Part shown: piece by piece, positions 47,540 through 56,930 of the stretch
How the letters are laid out: every line of letters starts with the position of its first letter
Position numbering within the stretch: position 1 is the stretch's first letter
Assembly: GCF_900104845.1 (NCBI RefSeq)
Contig: NZ_FNSR01000001.1
Coordinates: forward strand, 2,418,001 to 2,482,000
Reading direction: 5' to 3'
DNA length: 64,000 bases
Origin: Paraburkholderia caballeronis
GTDB lineage: Bacteria > Pseudomonadota > Gammaproteobacteria > Burkholderiales > Burkholderiaceae
The notes under the pieces: model-generated
Told to the model about the DNA's origin: nothing
Seen by the model: only the letters and a program-made list of their open reading frames with translations
Database searches by the model: none
Translations under genes and position numbers: made by a program

Positions 47540-49252
47540 TCAGCCGCGCGTGCCGGCTCCGCCGTCATGCGCGTGCGCCTCTTCTTCCTGAAGTTTGCGC
47601 CACAGGATCTTGCCGCTGCCCGACTTCGGCAGCGTATCGACGAACTCGACGATCCGCGGCGCCTTGTAGGCGGCCATGTTGTCGTGTGCCCACGCGACGA
47701 CGTCCTCCTCGCGAACCTCGGCCGTGCGGTTCGGATCGAGCACGACGACCGCCTTCACCGTCTCGCCGCGCCGCGCGTCATGCGCGCCGATCACGCACAC
47801 TTCCTTGATCGCCGGATGGCGGTACATCAGCGCCTCGACCTCCGCCGGCCACACCTTGTAGCCCGACGCGTTGATCATCCGCTTCAGCCGGTCGGTCATG
47901 AAGTAATACCCTTCGTCGTCGCAGCGCACGAGGTCGCCGGTGCGCAGGAAGCGCCTGCCGTCGCGCTCGACGAACGCGTCGCGCGTCGCCTTGGGATCGC
48001 GCCAGTAACCCTGCATCACCTGCGGCGCGTGCATGACGAGTTCGCCGGTTTCGCCGGGCGCCACCTCTTCGAGCGTGACCGGATCGATCACGCGCGCATC
48101 GACGTCGAACACCGGAATGCCGAGGCACTGCGGCTTCGGACGCTGCGGCGGATTGATGTGCGTGCCGGCCATCGTCTCCGACATCCCGTAGCCTTCGACG
48201 AACTCCAGCCCGGTCAGATCGCGCAGCTTCTTCACGACCGCGTCCGGCATCGTCGCGCCGCCGCCGCGCACCCATGCGAGGCTCGACAGGTCGTAGTCGC
48301 CGAGCCGCGGATTCGACACGAAGTCCACGACCATCGTCGAGATCGCCTGCCAGCCGTTGATCCGGTAATGCCCGATCGCGCGCGCGGCCGCGTCGCGGTC
48401 CCAGCGCGGCAGCAGCACGATCGTCGAGCCGCTGAAAAGCGGCCCGTTCATGCCGCCCTGCATGCCGGTCACGTGAAAGAGCGGCAGCACCGACAACTGG
48501 ATCGAGTCCTGGCAGCCGGAGAACCAGTTCACGCCGCCGACCGCCGTGCTCATCACGCTGCGATGCGTGTGCATGCAGCCCTTCGGCTTGCCGGTCGTGC
48601 CGGACGTGTACGGCATCACGCACAGGTCGTCCGGGCCGGCCGTCAGCGGCCCCGGCGCGTGCCGCGCGGCGAGCGCGTCGGCCCAGTGCAGCACGCCCGG
48701 CCCGTCGACGTGGCGCGGCGCGCTGACGAACTCCGGCGGCGCGAGGTGCGGCGTGGTCTTCAGATAATCGCTATAGGTCGCGACGATCAGATGGCGCAGA
48801 CCGGCCCCTTCTTCGCTGCCGCCGACGAGCGGCGCGATGCGCGGATACAGGTCCTGCGCGACGAACGCGGTCGTCGCGCCGCTGTCCTCGACGTAATGCG
48901 CGAGTTCGTCGGTCAGGTTCATCGGGTTCACCGGCACGACGACCGCGTTCGCGCGCAGGATCCCGTAATAGGCGATCACCCATTGCGGGCTGTTCTGCAT
49001 GTACAGCAGCACGCGGTCGCCGGCCTGCACGCCGCACTCGTGTTGCAGAAAACCCGCGATGCGCTCGGCCTCGTCCTTGAACTCCGCGAACGACACCGGC
49101 GTGTCGTAGAACACGATGAACGGCTTGTCGGGATAACGGACCGCCGACACCTCGGCGTTGTAGAACAGGTTGGTTTCGGGCAGCGTCAGATGCGACGCGA
49201 GATGGCGGGGCCAGTGAGGCGACTGCGGACGGCGTTCGGCGGTCGTGGGCAT
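47540..49252 (-). CDS. AMP-forming acyl-CoA ligase (long-chain-fatty-acid/aryl-CoA ligase type)
   Basis: 570 residues from ATG 49252. ANL superfamily motifs: YTSGTTGKPKGCMHTHRS (P-loop-like A3), GYGMSETMAGTHINPP (A5), TGDLVRCDDEGYYFMTDRLKRMINASGYKVWP (A7-A8) and the C-terminal catalytic Lys in PKSGSGKILWRKL. It activates a carboxylic acid to acyl-AMP then acyl-CoA. It follows an SDR gene on the same strand with an 83-base gap, a plausible small catabolic unit. Substrate is unknown; the divergent neighbour is a thioesterase. Confidence 0.9.
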   Translation of the reverse strand: MPTTAERRPQSPHWPRHLASHLTLPETNLFYNAEVSAVRYPDKPFIVFYDTPVSFAEFKDEAERIAGFLQHECGVQAGDRVLLYMQNSPQWVIAYYGILRANAVVVPVNPMNLTDELAHYVEDSGATTAFVAQDLYPRIAPLVGGSEEGAGLRHLIVATYSDYLKTTPHLAPPEFVSAPRHVDGPGVLHWADALAARHAPGPLTAGPDDLCVMPYTSGTTGKPKGCMHTHRSVMSTAVGGVNWFSGCQDSIQLSVLPLFHVTGMQGGMNGPLFSGSTIVLLPRWDRDAAARAIGHYRINGWQAISTMVVDFVSNPRLGDYDLSSLAWVRGGGATMPDAVVKKLRDLTGLEFVEGYGMSETMAGTHINPPQRPKPQCLGIPVFDVDARVIDPVTLEEVAPGETGELVMHAPQVMQGYWRDPKATRDAFVERDGRRFLRTGDLVRCDDEGYYFMTDRLKRMINASGYKVWPAEVEALMYRHPAIKEVCVIGAHDARRGETVKAVVVLDPNRTAEVREEDVVAWAHDNMAAYKAPRIVEFVDTLPKSGSGKILWRKLQEEEAHAHDGGAGTRG

Positions 49253-49335
49253 GGAGCGTTCGATCCGGTTGAGAGGGAGTGCGCGGCGCGGACCGCGCGG
49301 CGGCGACGTGCACGCCGCGCGCGTTCCGGCCGGAA

Positions 49336-50109
49336 TCAGACGATGCTGGCGCCGCCGTCCACCGCGAGATACTGGCCGGTCACGTGGCGCGACGCTTCGC
49401 TCGCGAGATAGACGATCGCGCCCTTCAGGTCCTCGTCGCCGCCGAGCCGATGCAGCGGCGCCTGCTCGACGATCGTCTGCTCCAGTTTTTCGAGCAGGCC
49501 CGCGGACATCTTCGACGGGAAAAAACCCGGACAGATCGCGTTCACGTTGATCCCGTAACGGCCCCACTCGGATGCGAGCGCGCGCGTGAAGTTGATCGCG
49601 GCGGCCTTCGACGTGTTGTACGCGATCGTCTGCATACCGGCGGGCGAGCCCTTCAGCCCCGCGATCGACGCGATGTTCACGATCTTGCCGGTGCGGCGCG
49701 CAATCATGCTGCGCTTGCCGACCTCGCGCGCGAGCCGGAACGGCGCGGTGACGTTCAGGTTCATCACCTTGTGCCACGCTTCGTCCGGATAGTCCTCGGC
49801 CGGCGCGCCCCACGTCGCGCCCGCGTTGTTCACGAGGATGTCGATCTGGCCATACGCGGCGAGCGCGGCGTCGACGATGTTCGGCACCGCGTCCGCATGC
49901 TGAAGGTCGCCGACGATGGTCGTGGCCTCGATGCCGAGCCCGCGCAGATGGCTCGCCGCTTCCGCGAGTTCGTCGGCCTTGCGCGCGGTGATCGCGACGC
50001 GCGCGCCCATCTGCCCGAGCGCCTCCGCCATCTGCAGGCCGAGCCCGCGCGAGCCGCCGGTCACGAGCGCGACGCGCCCGCCCAGTTCGAATAATTCCCT
50101 TACATGCAT
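49336..50109 (-). CDS. Short-chain dehydrogenase/reductase
   Basis: 257 residues from ATG 50109 (GAGGAGA upstream). Classical SDR: VALVTGGSRGLGLQMAEALGQMGARV (cofactor loop), NNAGATWGAP, IASIAGLKGS with the catalytic Ser, and YNTSKAA (YxxxK). C-terminal ICPGFFPSKMS and ASRHVTGQYLAVDGG. Closest in flavour to gluconate 5-dehydrogenase or 3-oxoacyl-ACP reductase-like members; NADP(H) preference is likely from TARKA. It leads the unit with the acyl-CoA ligase gene. Confidence 0.9.
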   Translation of the reverse strand: MHVRELFELGGRVALVTGGSRGLGLQMAEALGQMGARVAITARKADELAEAASHLRGLGIEATTIVGDLQHADAVPNIVDAALAAYGQIDILVNNAGATWGAPAEDYPDEAWHKVMNLNVTAPFRLAREVGKRSMIARRTGKIVNIASIAGLKGSPAGMQTIAYNTSKAAAINFTRALASEWGRYGINVNAICPGFFPSKMSAGLLEKLEQTIVEQAPLHRLGGDEDLKGAIVYLASEASRHVTGQYLAVDGGASIV

Positions 50110-50202
50110 GCTTTCGTCTCCTCGATGTCGTCGAGCGTTTCGTGCGCAACAGTCGTGCTGTGCTTCACTGTGCGGCGATTCTAGCGACGGCCGTCCGCTG
50201 CT

Positions 50203-50253
50203 GTAAATAAGGAATAGCACGATCGTTCAATATTTACCCATTTCGCGTATAGT
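50203..50253. promoter_or_regulatory. Divergent promoter/operator region between SDR and thioesterase genes
   Basis: GTAAATA (50203-50209) and TATTTAC (50231-50237) form a 7-bp inverted repeat with a 21-bp spacer in an AT-rich stretch. A TATAGT -10-like box lies at 50248-50253 on the plus strand, about 95 bases before the thioesterase start. The matching -35 box is weak. Confidence 0.4.
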
Positions 50254-50348
50254 GGCGTGCGGCACCGCAAAAAACGGCTCGAAACGCACAGGCCGCAGAT
50301 CGCCATGCGGTGCGCATCGCGACGAAGCCCCTCCTCTACGGACCCCGC

Positions 50349-50801
50349 ATGGATCGACCCATCACGTTGTCTGCCGCCGAGGCGGATCGCCCAATCCCGG
50401 AAGGGTTCGCGCCGTTGCGGCGCGGCGGCCCGTACTTTCTCGCGCTCGGCGCGCTGTATCACCGCATCGGGACGGACGGCGGTCTCGTGATCGCGCTGCG
50501 CGTCACCGACGCGCACGCGAACATGATCGGCATCGCGCACGGCGGCATGCTCGCGACGCTCGCGGACAGCGCGATGGGCGCATGCGTGAGCCTCATGCGG
50601 CAGACGGCCGGCGAGTCGCCTGCGATGGTCACCGTGTCGCTGACGAGCGAGTTCCTGTCCGCCGCGCGCGTCGGCGACTGGCTGGAAGCGCATGCGCGGG
50701 TGCGCAAGCCGGGAAGGCGCGTCGTGTTTGCGGAATGCACGCTGCGCGCGGGCGGGCGCGACGTGCTGCATGCGAGCGGGGTGTTCGTGCCGGCTTCGTG
50801 A
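50349..50801 (+). CDS. PaaI-family hot-dog thioesterase
   Basis: 150 residues from ATG 50349. The hot-dog fold signature ANMIGIAHGGMLATLADSAMGACVSL carries the conserved HGG and Asp/Ser positions of PaaI-type acyl-CoA thioesterases. MVTVSLTSEFLSAARVGDWLEAHARVRKPGRRVVFAECTL completes the fold. It hydrolyses acyl-CoA thioesters. It is divergent from the SDR/acyl-CoA ligase unit and may discharge the CoA esters that the ligase makes. Confidence 0.86.
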   Translation: MDRPITLSAAEADRPIPEGFAPLRRGGPYFLALGALYHRIGTDGGLVIALRVTDAHANMIGIAHGGMLATLADSAMGACVSLMRQTAGESPAMVTVSLTSEFLSAARVGDWLEAHARVRKPGRRVVFAECTLRAGGRDVLHASGVFVPAS

Positions 50802-50948
50802 AGCCGTGAAGAACGGATGCTTGACGAGCGCCTGACGTTGGGTGCGGCAATGCGCGATCGCTTCGCGCCGCGTGCAACCCGTCCGACGATGTGAGGTGCT
50901 ATCTGCGTCGATGCGATGCGCCGATGCGGGCGCAACGCGCCGGCCTGA

Positions 50949-52352
50949 TTACGCCGCGCTGCGTTTCGCGCCCGAGATCCCCTCGCCCGCATCGGCGGAC
51001 AGCCGCGCGAACATCGGCCACGACACGAGCACGACCACGGCCGTCACGAGAAACGCGCACGAAAAATCGACGTGGGTCGCCTGCACGCGGCCGCCGGCCA
51101 GCATCGTCAGTTGCATCGACCCGGCCGCGATCGCGACGCCGACCGCCTTCATCATCTGCTGCGCGGTCCCCTGGAACGACGTCGCCGCCGACAGCCGCTC
51201 CTGCGGCACATCCGCGAACGCGAGCGCGCCCATCGACGCGAACGACAGCGACCGGCTCAAGCCGCCCGCGAGCAGCAGCGCGAAGATCGCCATGTCGGGC
51301 CATGCGGGCGACAGCAGCGTGCACGCGGACAGCATCGCCGCGAACGAGATGCTGCCGCCGATCAGCACCGCGCGCACCGAGAACCGGCGCAGCGCGAAAC
51401 GCGTCATCGGCCGCATGCAGAACGAGCCGAGCGCGCTCGCGAGCGAGATCAGCCCGCTCGTCGACGCGCTGAGGCCGAAACCGACCTGCAACGTCAGCGG
51501 CACCAGAAACGGCAGCGCGCCCGCGCCGGCGCGAAACAGGCTGCCGGCGATCGTCGCCGCATGGAAGGTCGGAATGCGCAGCAGCGAGAAGTCGATCGCC
51601 GGATGACGCGCGCGGCGGCAATGGCGGACCGTCAGCCAGAACAGCGCGAGCCCCGCTGCGATGCACGCGATCGGCGCCGCGGCGGGCAGCACGCCGCGCC
51701 CGAGCGTCTCGACGCCGACCATCAGCGCGGTCAGCGAAGCGCCGATCAGCGCCATGCCCGGCAGGTCCGGCGCGGGCGGCCGCTCGCCGTCGGACGGCGG
51801 GATCAGCCACGCGCACAGCAGCATGCCGACCGCGCCGACCGGCACGTTGACCCAGAACACGCTGCGCCACGACAGCGCGTCGGTCAGGAAGCCGCCGAGC
51901 GGCGGCCCGAGCACCGGCCCGACGAGCGCCGGCATCGTGAGCCACGTGGTCGCCGCGAGCAGTTCCTCGCGCTGCACGCGGCGAAACAGGATCAGCCGCC
52001 CGACCGGCACCATCATCGCGCCGCCGACGCCCTGCAACACCCGCGCGGCGATCAGTTCGGGCAGGCCGCGCGACAGCGCGCAGGCGACCGACGCGAGCGT
52101 GAACGTCGCGATCGCCGCGAGGAACACGCGCTTCGCGCCGAAGCGGTCCGCGATCCAGCCGCTCACCGGAATGAACACGGTCAGCGCGATCAGATACGAC
52201 GTGATCGCGCTGCTCAGATGCACGGGGTTGACGTTCAGATCGCGCGCCATGCTGGGCAGCGCGGTGGCCACGACGGTCGCGTCGATGTTCTGCATGAACA
52301 GCGCGCTCGCGACCACGGCCGCGATCACGCGGAAATTGTTGTGGCTATTCAC
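50949..52352 (-). CDS. MFS drug-resistance exporter, DHA2 (14-helix) type
   Basis: 467 residues and about 14 hydrophobic segments. Motifs are ASALFMQNIDATVVATALPSMARDL (DHA2 start), TVFIPVSGWIADRFGAKRVFLAAIATFTLASVACAL (motif A), and VLQGVGGAMMVPVGRLIL with PALVGPVLGPPLGG (motif C, antiporters). It is expected to export toxic compounds using the proton gradient. No TetR/MarR regulator is adjacent. Confidence 0.9.
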   Translation of the reverse strand: MNSHNNFRVIAAVVASALFMQNIDATVVATALPSMARDLNVNPVHLSSAITSYLIALTVFIPVSGWIADRFGAKRVFLAAIATFTLASVACALSRGLPELIAARVLQGVGGAMMVPVGRLILFRRVQREELLAATTWLTMPALVGPVLGPPLGGFLTDALSWRSVFWVNVPVGAVGMLLCAWLIPPSDGERPPAPDLPGMALIGASLTALMVGVETLGRGVLPAAAPIACIAAGLALFWLTVRHCRRARHPAIDFSLLRIPTFHAATIAGSLFRAGAGALPFLVPLTLQVGFGLSASTSGLISLASALGSFCMRPMTRFALRRFSVRAVLIGGSISFAAMLSACTLLSPAWPDMAIFALLLAGGLSRSLSFASMGALAFADVPQERLSAATSFQGTAQQMMKAVGVAIAAGSMQLTMLAGGRVQATHVDFSCAFLVTAVVVLVSWPMFARLSADAGEGISGAKRSAA

Positions 52353-52591
52353 GGGACGGGGCGAAAACGGCGGAGCGGTCGATTATACGGCGGCCGTCGC
52401 TGCGCACCCGGATGCGCCCCGAGGCCCGCGCTGCCCGCATCGACCGTTGCAATCGCGCGACAGCCGGCCTTTTTGCCGGCGAACCCGCGGGTCTATCATC
52501 GCGGCACCGCGGGCCACCCGCTTGCGGACCCATGCCGCGCCGCACACAAGACGGCGTCACGACAACACGCCAATACCAACAGGGACTCCAC

Positions 52592-53719
52592 GTGAGACAC
52601 ATCAAGATCGCATCCGCCATCGGCGGCATCGCACTCGCGCTGGCGGGCCAGCACGCGTTCGCACAAAGCTCGGTCACGCTGTACGGCGTCGCGGACGTCG
52701 GCATCCGCTACCTGACCAACTCGAACGCGCAGAACGACGGCAAGCTGTTCATGACGAACGGCGCCATCACGAACAGCCGCTTCGGCGTGCGCGGCACCGA
52801 GGACCTCGGCGGCGGCCTGAAGGCGATCTTCGATCTCGAAAGCGGGATCAACCTGCAGGACGGCTCGTTCGCGGACAGCCACCGGCTCTTCAACCGCAAC
52901 GCGTACGTCGGCCTCGACAGCCGCTACGGCACGCTGACCCTCGGCCGCCAGAAGACGCCGCTGTTCGATCAGCTCGCCAACACGTACGACCCGCTGACGG
53001 TCGGCAACTACCTCGAAAACGCCTGGCTGCCGGTCGCGCTCGGCGCGGGCCTGTATGCGGACAACGCGGTCAAGTACAACGGCACGTTCGCCGGCCTGAA
53101 CGTCGAGGCGATGTACTCGTTCGGCACGGACTCCACGGTGACGGGCGACAACGGCTTCTCGGGCCAGCTTCCGGGCCACCTCGGCGCGGGCAACATGTAC
53201 GGCTTCACCGCGTCGTACACGACCGGCCCGATCAGCATCATGGCCGGCGTGCAGCAGAACAGCGACAACTCGAACAACAAGCAGACCATCTACAACGCCA
53301 ACCTCGTGTACGCGTTCAGCACCGCGAAGATCTACGTCGGTTATCTGCGCTCGCAGGACGACACCGGTTTCGTCGACAGCCTGCTCGCGCAACGTCCGTA
53401 CCCGACCGGCACGTCGCTGAAGAACACGAACCGCATCGACGACGGCCCGTTCGCCGGCGTGAGCTGGCAGATCACGCCGCCGCTGACGCTGACCGGCGCG
53501 TTCTATTACGACCACATGCGCAACGCGACGACCGGGGACGGCACGCTCGGCAGCGGCAACCGCTACGCGATCGTCGCGATCGCCGAGTACGCGCTGTCGA
53601 AGCGCACCGAGGTCTACGGCACCGTCGATTTCAACAAGGTGAGCGGCGCGGCGACCGTGCAGCTGCCGGGCCGCAGCAACCAGACCGGCATCTCGATCGG
53701 CCTGCGCAACATCTTCTGA
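52592..53719 (+). CDS. General outer-membrane porin (Burkholderia trimeric type)
   Basis: 375 residues from GTG 52592 with AGGGA upstream. Signal peptide (RHIKIASAIGGIALALAGQHAFA) then QSSVTLYGVADVGIRYL, the typical first strand. NSRFGVRGTEDLGGGLKAIFDLESG, RNAYVGLDSRYGTLTLGRQKTPLFD and an aromatic C-terminus GISIGLRNIF define the gram-negative porin-4 family. It forms a 16-stranded trimeric channel. It is followed by a hairpin terminator and then a transporter gene, so it may admit that transporter's substrate. Confidence 0.94.
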   Translation: MRHIKIASAIGGIALALAGQHAFAQSSVTLYGVADVGIRYLTNSNAQNDGKLFMTNGAITNSRFGVRGTEDLGGGLKAIFDLESGINLQDGSFADSHRLFNRNAYVGLDSRYGTLTLGRQKTPLFDQLANTYDPLTVGNYLENAWLPVALGAGLYADNAVKYNGTFAGLNVEAMYSFGTDSTVTGDNGFSGQLPGHLGAGNMYGFTASYTTGPISIMAGVQQNSDNSNNKQTIYNANLVYAFSTAKIYVGYLRSQDDTGFVDSLLAQRPYPTGTSLKNTNRIDDGPFAGVSWQITPPLTLTGAFYYDHMRNATTGDGTLGSGNRYAIVAIAEYALSKRTEVYGTVDFNKVSGAATVQLPGRSNQTGISIGLRNIF

Positions 53720-53743
53720 CGGGTCGTCCGACGATCGGCTTCC

Positions 53744-53770
53744 AGCAGGCGCCGCATGGCGCCTGCTGCC
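53744..53770 (+). terminator. Porin gene terminator hairpin
   Basis: AGCAGGCGCC-GCAT-GGCGCCTGCT is a perfect 10-bp stem 24 bases after the stop, followed by a C/T-rich tail (CCCCCCTTT) rather than pure T. Confidence 0.6.
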
Positions 53771-54061
53771 CCCCTTTCTCCGTGCCTTTCCGCTTCATTC
53801 CCGCAACATCGATTCACATCCGCCGCACTCCCCATCCGCATTAATCTTTCTTTATTGATTCAATTAATTTACGTTTAACTTACCAATAAGCGGATTTCTT
53901 TCGCCGGTGATTAATTCCAGGGATTAGCACGGGTTGCGCTGGATATTCATGCAAATGTTTAATCCGGGGCGTACACTCGCACGAAGCCCGCAGCGGGGCG
54001 TACCAGGCACACCGACTGCACGCCGTTCGCGGCGAAGCAGGAATGACAGGAGAACAATTCA
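53771..54061 (+). promoter_or_regulatory. Promoter region of the MFS transporter gene (AT-rich)
   Basis: No gene. Positions 53840-53960 are strikingly AT-rich for this genome (ATTAATCTTTCTTTATTGATT and similar), the usual look of a regulated promoter here. AGGAGA precedes the transporter ATG. I did not identify a specific operator. Confidence 0.4.
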
Positions 54062-55282
54062 ATGAGCTGGACGCGAGACCAGAAAAACGTCACCATCGCC
54101 GCCTATCTCGGGTGGACACTCGACGCGTTCGATTTCTTTCTGACCGTTTTCGTGCTGAAAGACATCGCCGCCGAATTCAACGTGAAAATCCCCGCGGTCG
54201 CATTCGCGATCACGCTGACGCTCGCCATGCGCCCGCTCGGCGCGCTGATCTTCGGCCGTCTCGCGGACAAGTACGGCCGCCGTCCGACGCTGATGCTCAA
54301 CATCGCGTGTTACTCGCTGCTCGAACTGCTGTCCGGCTTCTCGCCGAACCTCGCGACGTTCATCACGCTGCGCGCGCTGTTCGGCATCGCGATGGGCGGC
54401 GAATGGGGCGTCGGCGGCGCGCTGACGATGGAGACGATTCCGCCGAAGTCGCGCGGCATCGTGTCGGGCCTGCTGCAAGCCGGTTATCCGAGCGGCTACC
54501 TGCTCGCATCGATCGTGTTCGGCGTGCTGTTCCAGTACATCGGCTGGCGCGGGATGTTCTTCGTCGGCGTGCTGCCGGCGCTGCTCGTGCTGTACGTGCG
54601 CTCGCACGTGCCGGAATCGCCGGCATGGAAGGCGATGGAAAAGCGCACGCGCCCGTCGCTGCTGACGACGCTCAAGCACAACCTGAACCTGTCGATCTAC
54701 GCGATCGTGCTGATGACCGCGTTCAACTTCTTCTCGCACGGCACGCAGGATCTGTATCCGACGTTCCTGCGCGAACAGCATCACTTCGATCCGCATACGG
54801 TGTCGCTGATCACGATCGTGCTGAACATCGGCGCGATGGCCGGCGGCCTGTTCTTCGGCGCGATGTCCGAGCGGATCGGCCGCCGCCGCGCGATCTTCAT
54901 CGCGGCGCTGATCGCATTGCCGGTGCTGCCGCTGTGGGCGTTTTCGACCGGCCCGGTGCTGCTCGCGCTCGGCGCGTTCCTGATGCAGATCTCGGTGCAG
55001 GGCGCATGGGGCGTGATCCCGGTGCACCTGAACGAAATCTCGCCGGACGAAATCCGCGCGACGTTCCCGGGCCTCGTGTACCAGCTCGGCAACCTGTTCG
55101 CGTCGGTGAACGCGACGTTGCAGGCATCGCTCGCGGAATCGCGCGGCGGCGACTACGCGAGCGCGATGGCGATCGTCGCCGGGACCGTCGCGGTCGTGAT
55201 CGCGGTGCTGATCCTGTTCAGCCGCGAACGCCGCGGCATCGACATGACGCAGTCCGCGAAGCAGGTCGCGTCGAACGCCTGA
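54062..55282 (+). CDS. MFS transporter, carboxylate/lactate (JEN- or sialate-like) type
   Basis: 406 residues, 12 hydrophobic segments, with AGGAGA before the ATG. YLGWTLDAFDFFLTVFVLKDIAAEF and FAITLTLAMRPLGALIFGRLADKYGRRPTLMLNIACYSLLELLSGFSP (motif A) are typical of the metabolite:H+ symporters near the JEN/lactate and NanT-like groups. IAMGGEWGVGGALTMETIPPKSRG follows. Likely a proton-coupled importer of a small organic acid; the substrate is unknown. A clear terminator follows. Confidence 0.87.
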   Translation: MSWTRDQKNVTIAAYLGWTLDAFDFFLTVFVLKDIAAEFNVKIPAVAFAITLTLAMRPLGALIFGRLADKYGRRPTLMLNIACYSLLELLSGFSPNLATFITLRALFGIAMGGEWGVGGALTMETIPPKSRGIVSGLLQAGYPSGYLLASIVFGVLFQYIGWRGMFFVGVLPALLVLYVRSHVPESPAWKAMEKRTRPSLLTTLKHNLNLSIYAIVLMTAFNFFSHGTQDLYPTFLREQHHFDPHTVSLITIVLNIGAMAGGLFFGAMSERIGRRRAIFIAALIALPVLPLWAFSTGPVLLALGAFLMQISVQGAWGVIPVHLNEISPDEIRATFPGLVYQLGNLFASVNATLQASLAESRGGDYASAMAIVAGTVAVVIAVLILFSRERRGIDMTQSAKQVASNA

Positions 55283-55343
55283 CGGTTCCCGGGAACGGCG
55301 CTTCGTCAATGACGCCCGGTTGAGAATCGCAGTTGCAGGCAAG

Positions 55344-55376
55344 GCCGCGCCGGAGCGATCCGGCGCGGCTTTTTCT
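55344..55376 (+). terminator. Rho-independent terminator after MFS gene
   Basis: GCCGCGCCGG-AGCGAT-CCGGCGCGGC, a perfect 10-bp GC stem, is followed by TTTTTC about 60 bases after the stop. Confidence 0.92.
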
Positions 55377-55516
55377 TTACACGCTTCGATGCGCATTGCG
55401 CACGCTGAATCGAGCGACGCGGAACTACGGAACAAAACGCCGGCCTGACTCGTTTATGCAGTATCGGCGCGATGTCCCGCGCCGGGTCACTGCCGACGAA
55501 CCGTGGGAGAGCGTCG

Positions 55517-56512
55517 ATGGCATCCCGCACACCGACCGTATCGACCGTATCGCTTCGCACTGCGCTGCATCTGTGCGCGTGCGCGGCGCTGTTCGCCGCC
55601 GCGCCGCCGCCGGCCCGCGCGCAGCACGACGCCCGCGCCGGCACCGAGCTCGCGGCCGCGCGCTTCGACTATTCGACCATCCCCCTCCCCCGTTTCGACG
55701 CGCACGTCCGGCCGATGACCGCGGCCGCGCCGGCGAACACGTCGCCGGTCGGCGCATTGCCGCTCGACGCGCAGGTCGCGTGGCTGCAACGCGCGGCGCA
55801 GCACGGCGACCTGGAACGGCTCGACGACGCGCAACTGATCGCGCTCTTTTCTTCGCTCGATCCGCTCGCGGTGCCGCGCTACATCGCGGCCGGACCGAAC
55901 GGCTACGACTCGTACGAGTTCACGATGCGCCGGCGCGAGCGCATCCACGGGCAATGGCCGGCGCGGCCCGATCACATGCTGGTGCGGGTCTCGCACGATC
56001 CGCTGCGGATCTACGCGAAGTGGCTGCCGGACGGCGCGCATGCGGGGCAGGAAGTGATGTACGACGCGACCACTCGCGGCGACGCCGTGTACGGCCACCT
56101 CGGCGGCCTGCTGCGGGCGGTGTCGATCTGGACGAGCGTCGACGGTTTTCTCGCGCGCACGCAGTCGCGCCACCGCGTGACGGATCTTGGCACCGAATAC
56201 ATCGCGCGGCGCTTTCTCGCCGAAGGGGAACGCTTCGCGCAGGCGGGCGTCGCCGAGCCGCCGCGAATTGGCGTCGAGACGGTCGACGGCGTGCGCGTCG
56301 TCACGTTCACGTACACCGCGCCGACCGGATCGACCGGCTTTTATGCGGACAAGGAAACGCTCGGCCTCGATCTGCGGCATCCGTGGTTTCGCGTCGCGCG
56401 CTCGTATGACGGCGACGGCCGGCTGTTCGAGGACGTCGTGTTCGAGCAGGTCGAGCCGAAGACGTTCGACGCGCTGACGTTCGATCCGAAGAACCCCGCT
56501 TACCGGTTCTAG
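55517..56512 (+). CDS. DUF1571-family exported protein
   Basis: 331 residues from ATG 55517 (GGGAGAG upstream). Signal peptide to about residue 35 (TALHLCACAALFAAAPPPARA). The domain from ~115 shows YDSYEFTMRRRERIHGQWPARPDHMLVRVSHDPLRIYAKWLPDGAHAGQEVMYDA, then a C-terminal AEPPRIGVETVDGVRVVTFTY and TLGLDLRHPWFRVARSYDGDGRLFEDVVFEQVE. This matches my recollection of DUF1571, which has a lipoprotein-carrier-like (LolA) look. Periplasmic; function unknown. Monocistronic, convergent with the ECF operon. Confidence 0.8.
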   Translation: MASRTPTVSTVSLRTALHLCACAALFAAAPPPARAQHDARAGTELAAARFDYSTIPLPRFDAHVRPMTAAAPANTSPVGALPLDAQVAWLQRAAQHGDLERLDDAQLIALFSSLDPLAVPRYIAAGPNGYDSYEFTMRRRERIHGQWPARPDHMLVRVSHDPLRIYAKWLPDGAHAGQEVMYDATTRGDAVYGHLGGLLRAVSIWTSVDGFLARTQSRHRVTDLGTEYIARRFLAEGERFAQAGVAEPPRIGVETVDGVRVVTFTYTAPTGSTGFYADKETLGLDLRHPWFRVARSYDGDGRLFEDVVFEQVEPKTFDALTFDPKNPAYRF

Positions 56513-56533
56513 GCGGCTTATTGCGGCACGGCG

Positions 56534-56905
56534 TTATGCGTCGATCAGCGTGCAGTCGAGCGTCGCCGCGAGACGCGCGAGCACGAACGCATCGGCGGGA
56601 CGCAGCGCGACGCGCAGCGATGCGCCGCGTTCGACGCACGGCGCGAGTTGCGTGTGCCATAACAAGCCGATGTCCGCGTGTTCGTCGAGCGCGAACGCGT
56701 GTTGGGCGAAACGCGCGGCGTCGTGCGCGAGCCGGCGTCCCGCTTCGAGCGACGGATCGAATACCGCGATGCCCGTCAACGGCTCCGGGTCCGCCCCCGC
56801 CGCCGCCGTGCCACGCGCCTCCGCGCACGACGCAAGGGTCATCGGCCAGCCCACCGCCAGCAGCACTACGCCGCCGGCATCCCGAATGAACCCGCGCCTG
56901 TCCAT
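56534..56905 (-). CDS. Small exported protein with twin-arginine-like signal (function unknown)
   Basis: 123 residues from ATG 56905. N-terminus MDRRGFIRDAGGVVLLAVGWPMTLASC has a twin-arginine-like RRGFI and ends near a Cys that could be a lipobox (LASC). The remainder (LTGIAVFDPSLEAGRRLAHDAARFAQHAFALDEHADIGLLWHTQLAPCVERGASLRVALRPADAFVLARLAATLDCTLID) resembles no family I know. It is the last gene of the ECF operon, 25 bases after the flavin oxidase, and probably belongs with it. Confidence 0.65.
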   Translation of the reverse strand: MDRRGFIRDAGGVVLLAVGWPMTLASCAEARGTAAAGADPEPLTGIAVFDPSLEAGRRLAHDAARFAQHAFALDEHADIGLLWHTQLAPCVERGASLRVALRPADAFVLARLAATLDCTLIDA

Positions 56906-56930
56906 CGCCTGCCTCCTGCGTCGCCGCCGG

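Noticed and set aside
54059..55435. 458-codon minus-strand ORF opposite the MFS transporter
   Set aside because: Antisense shadow crossing a strong terminator; no motif.
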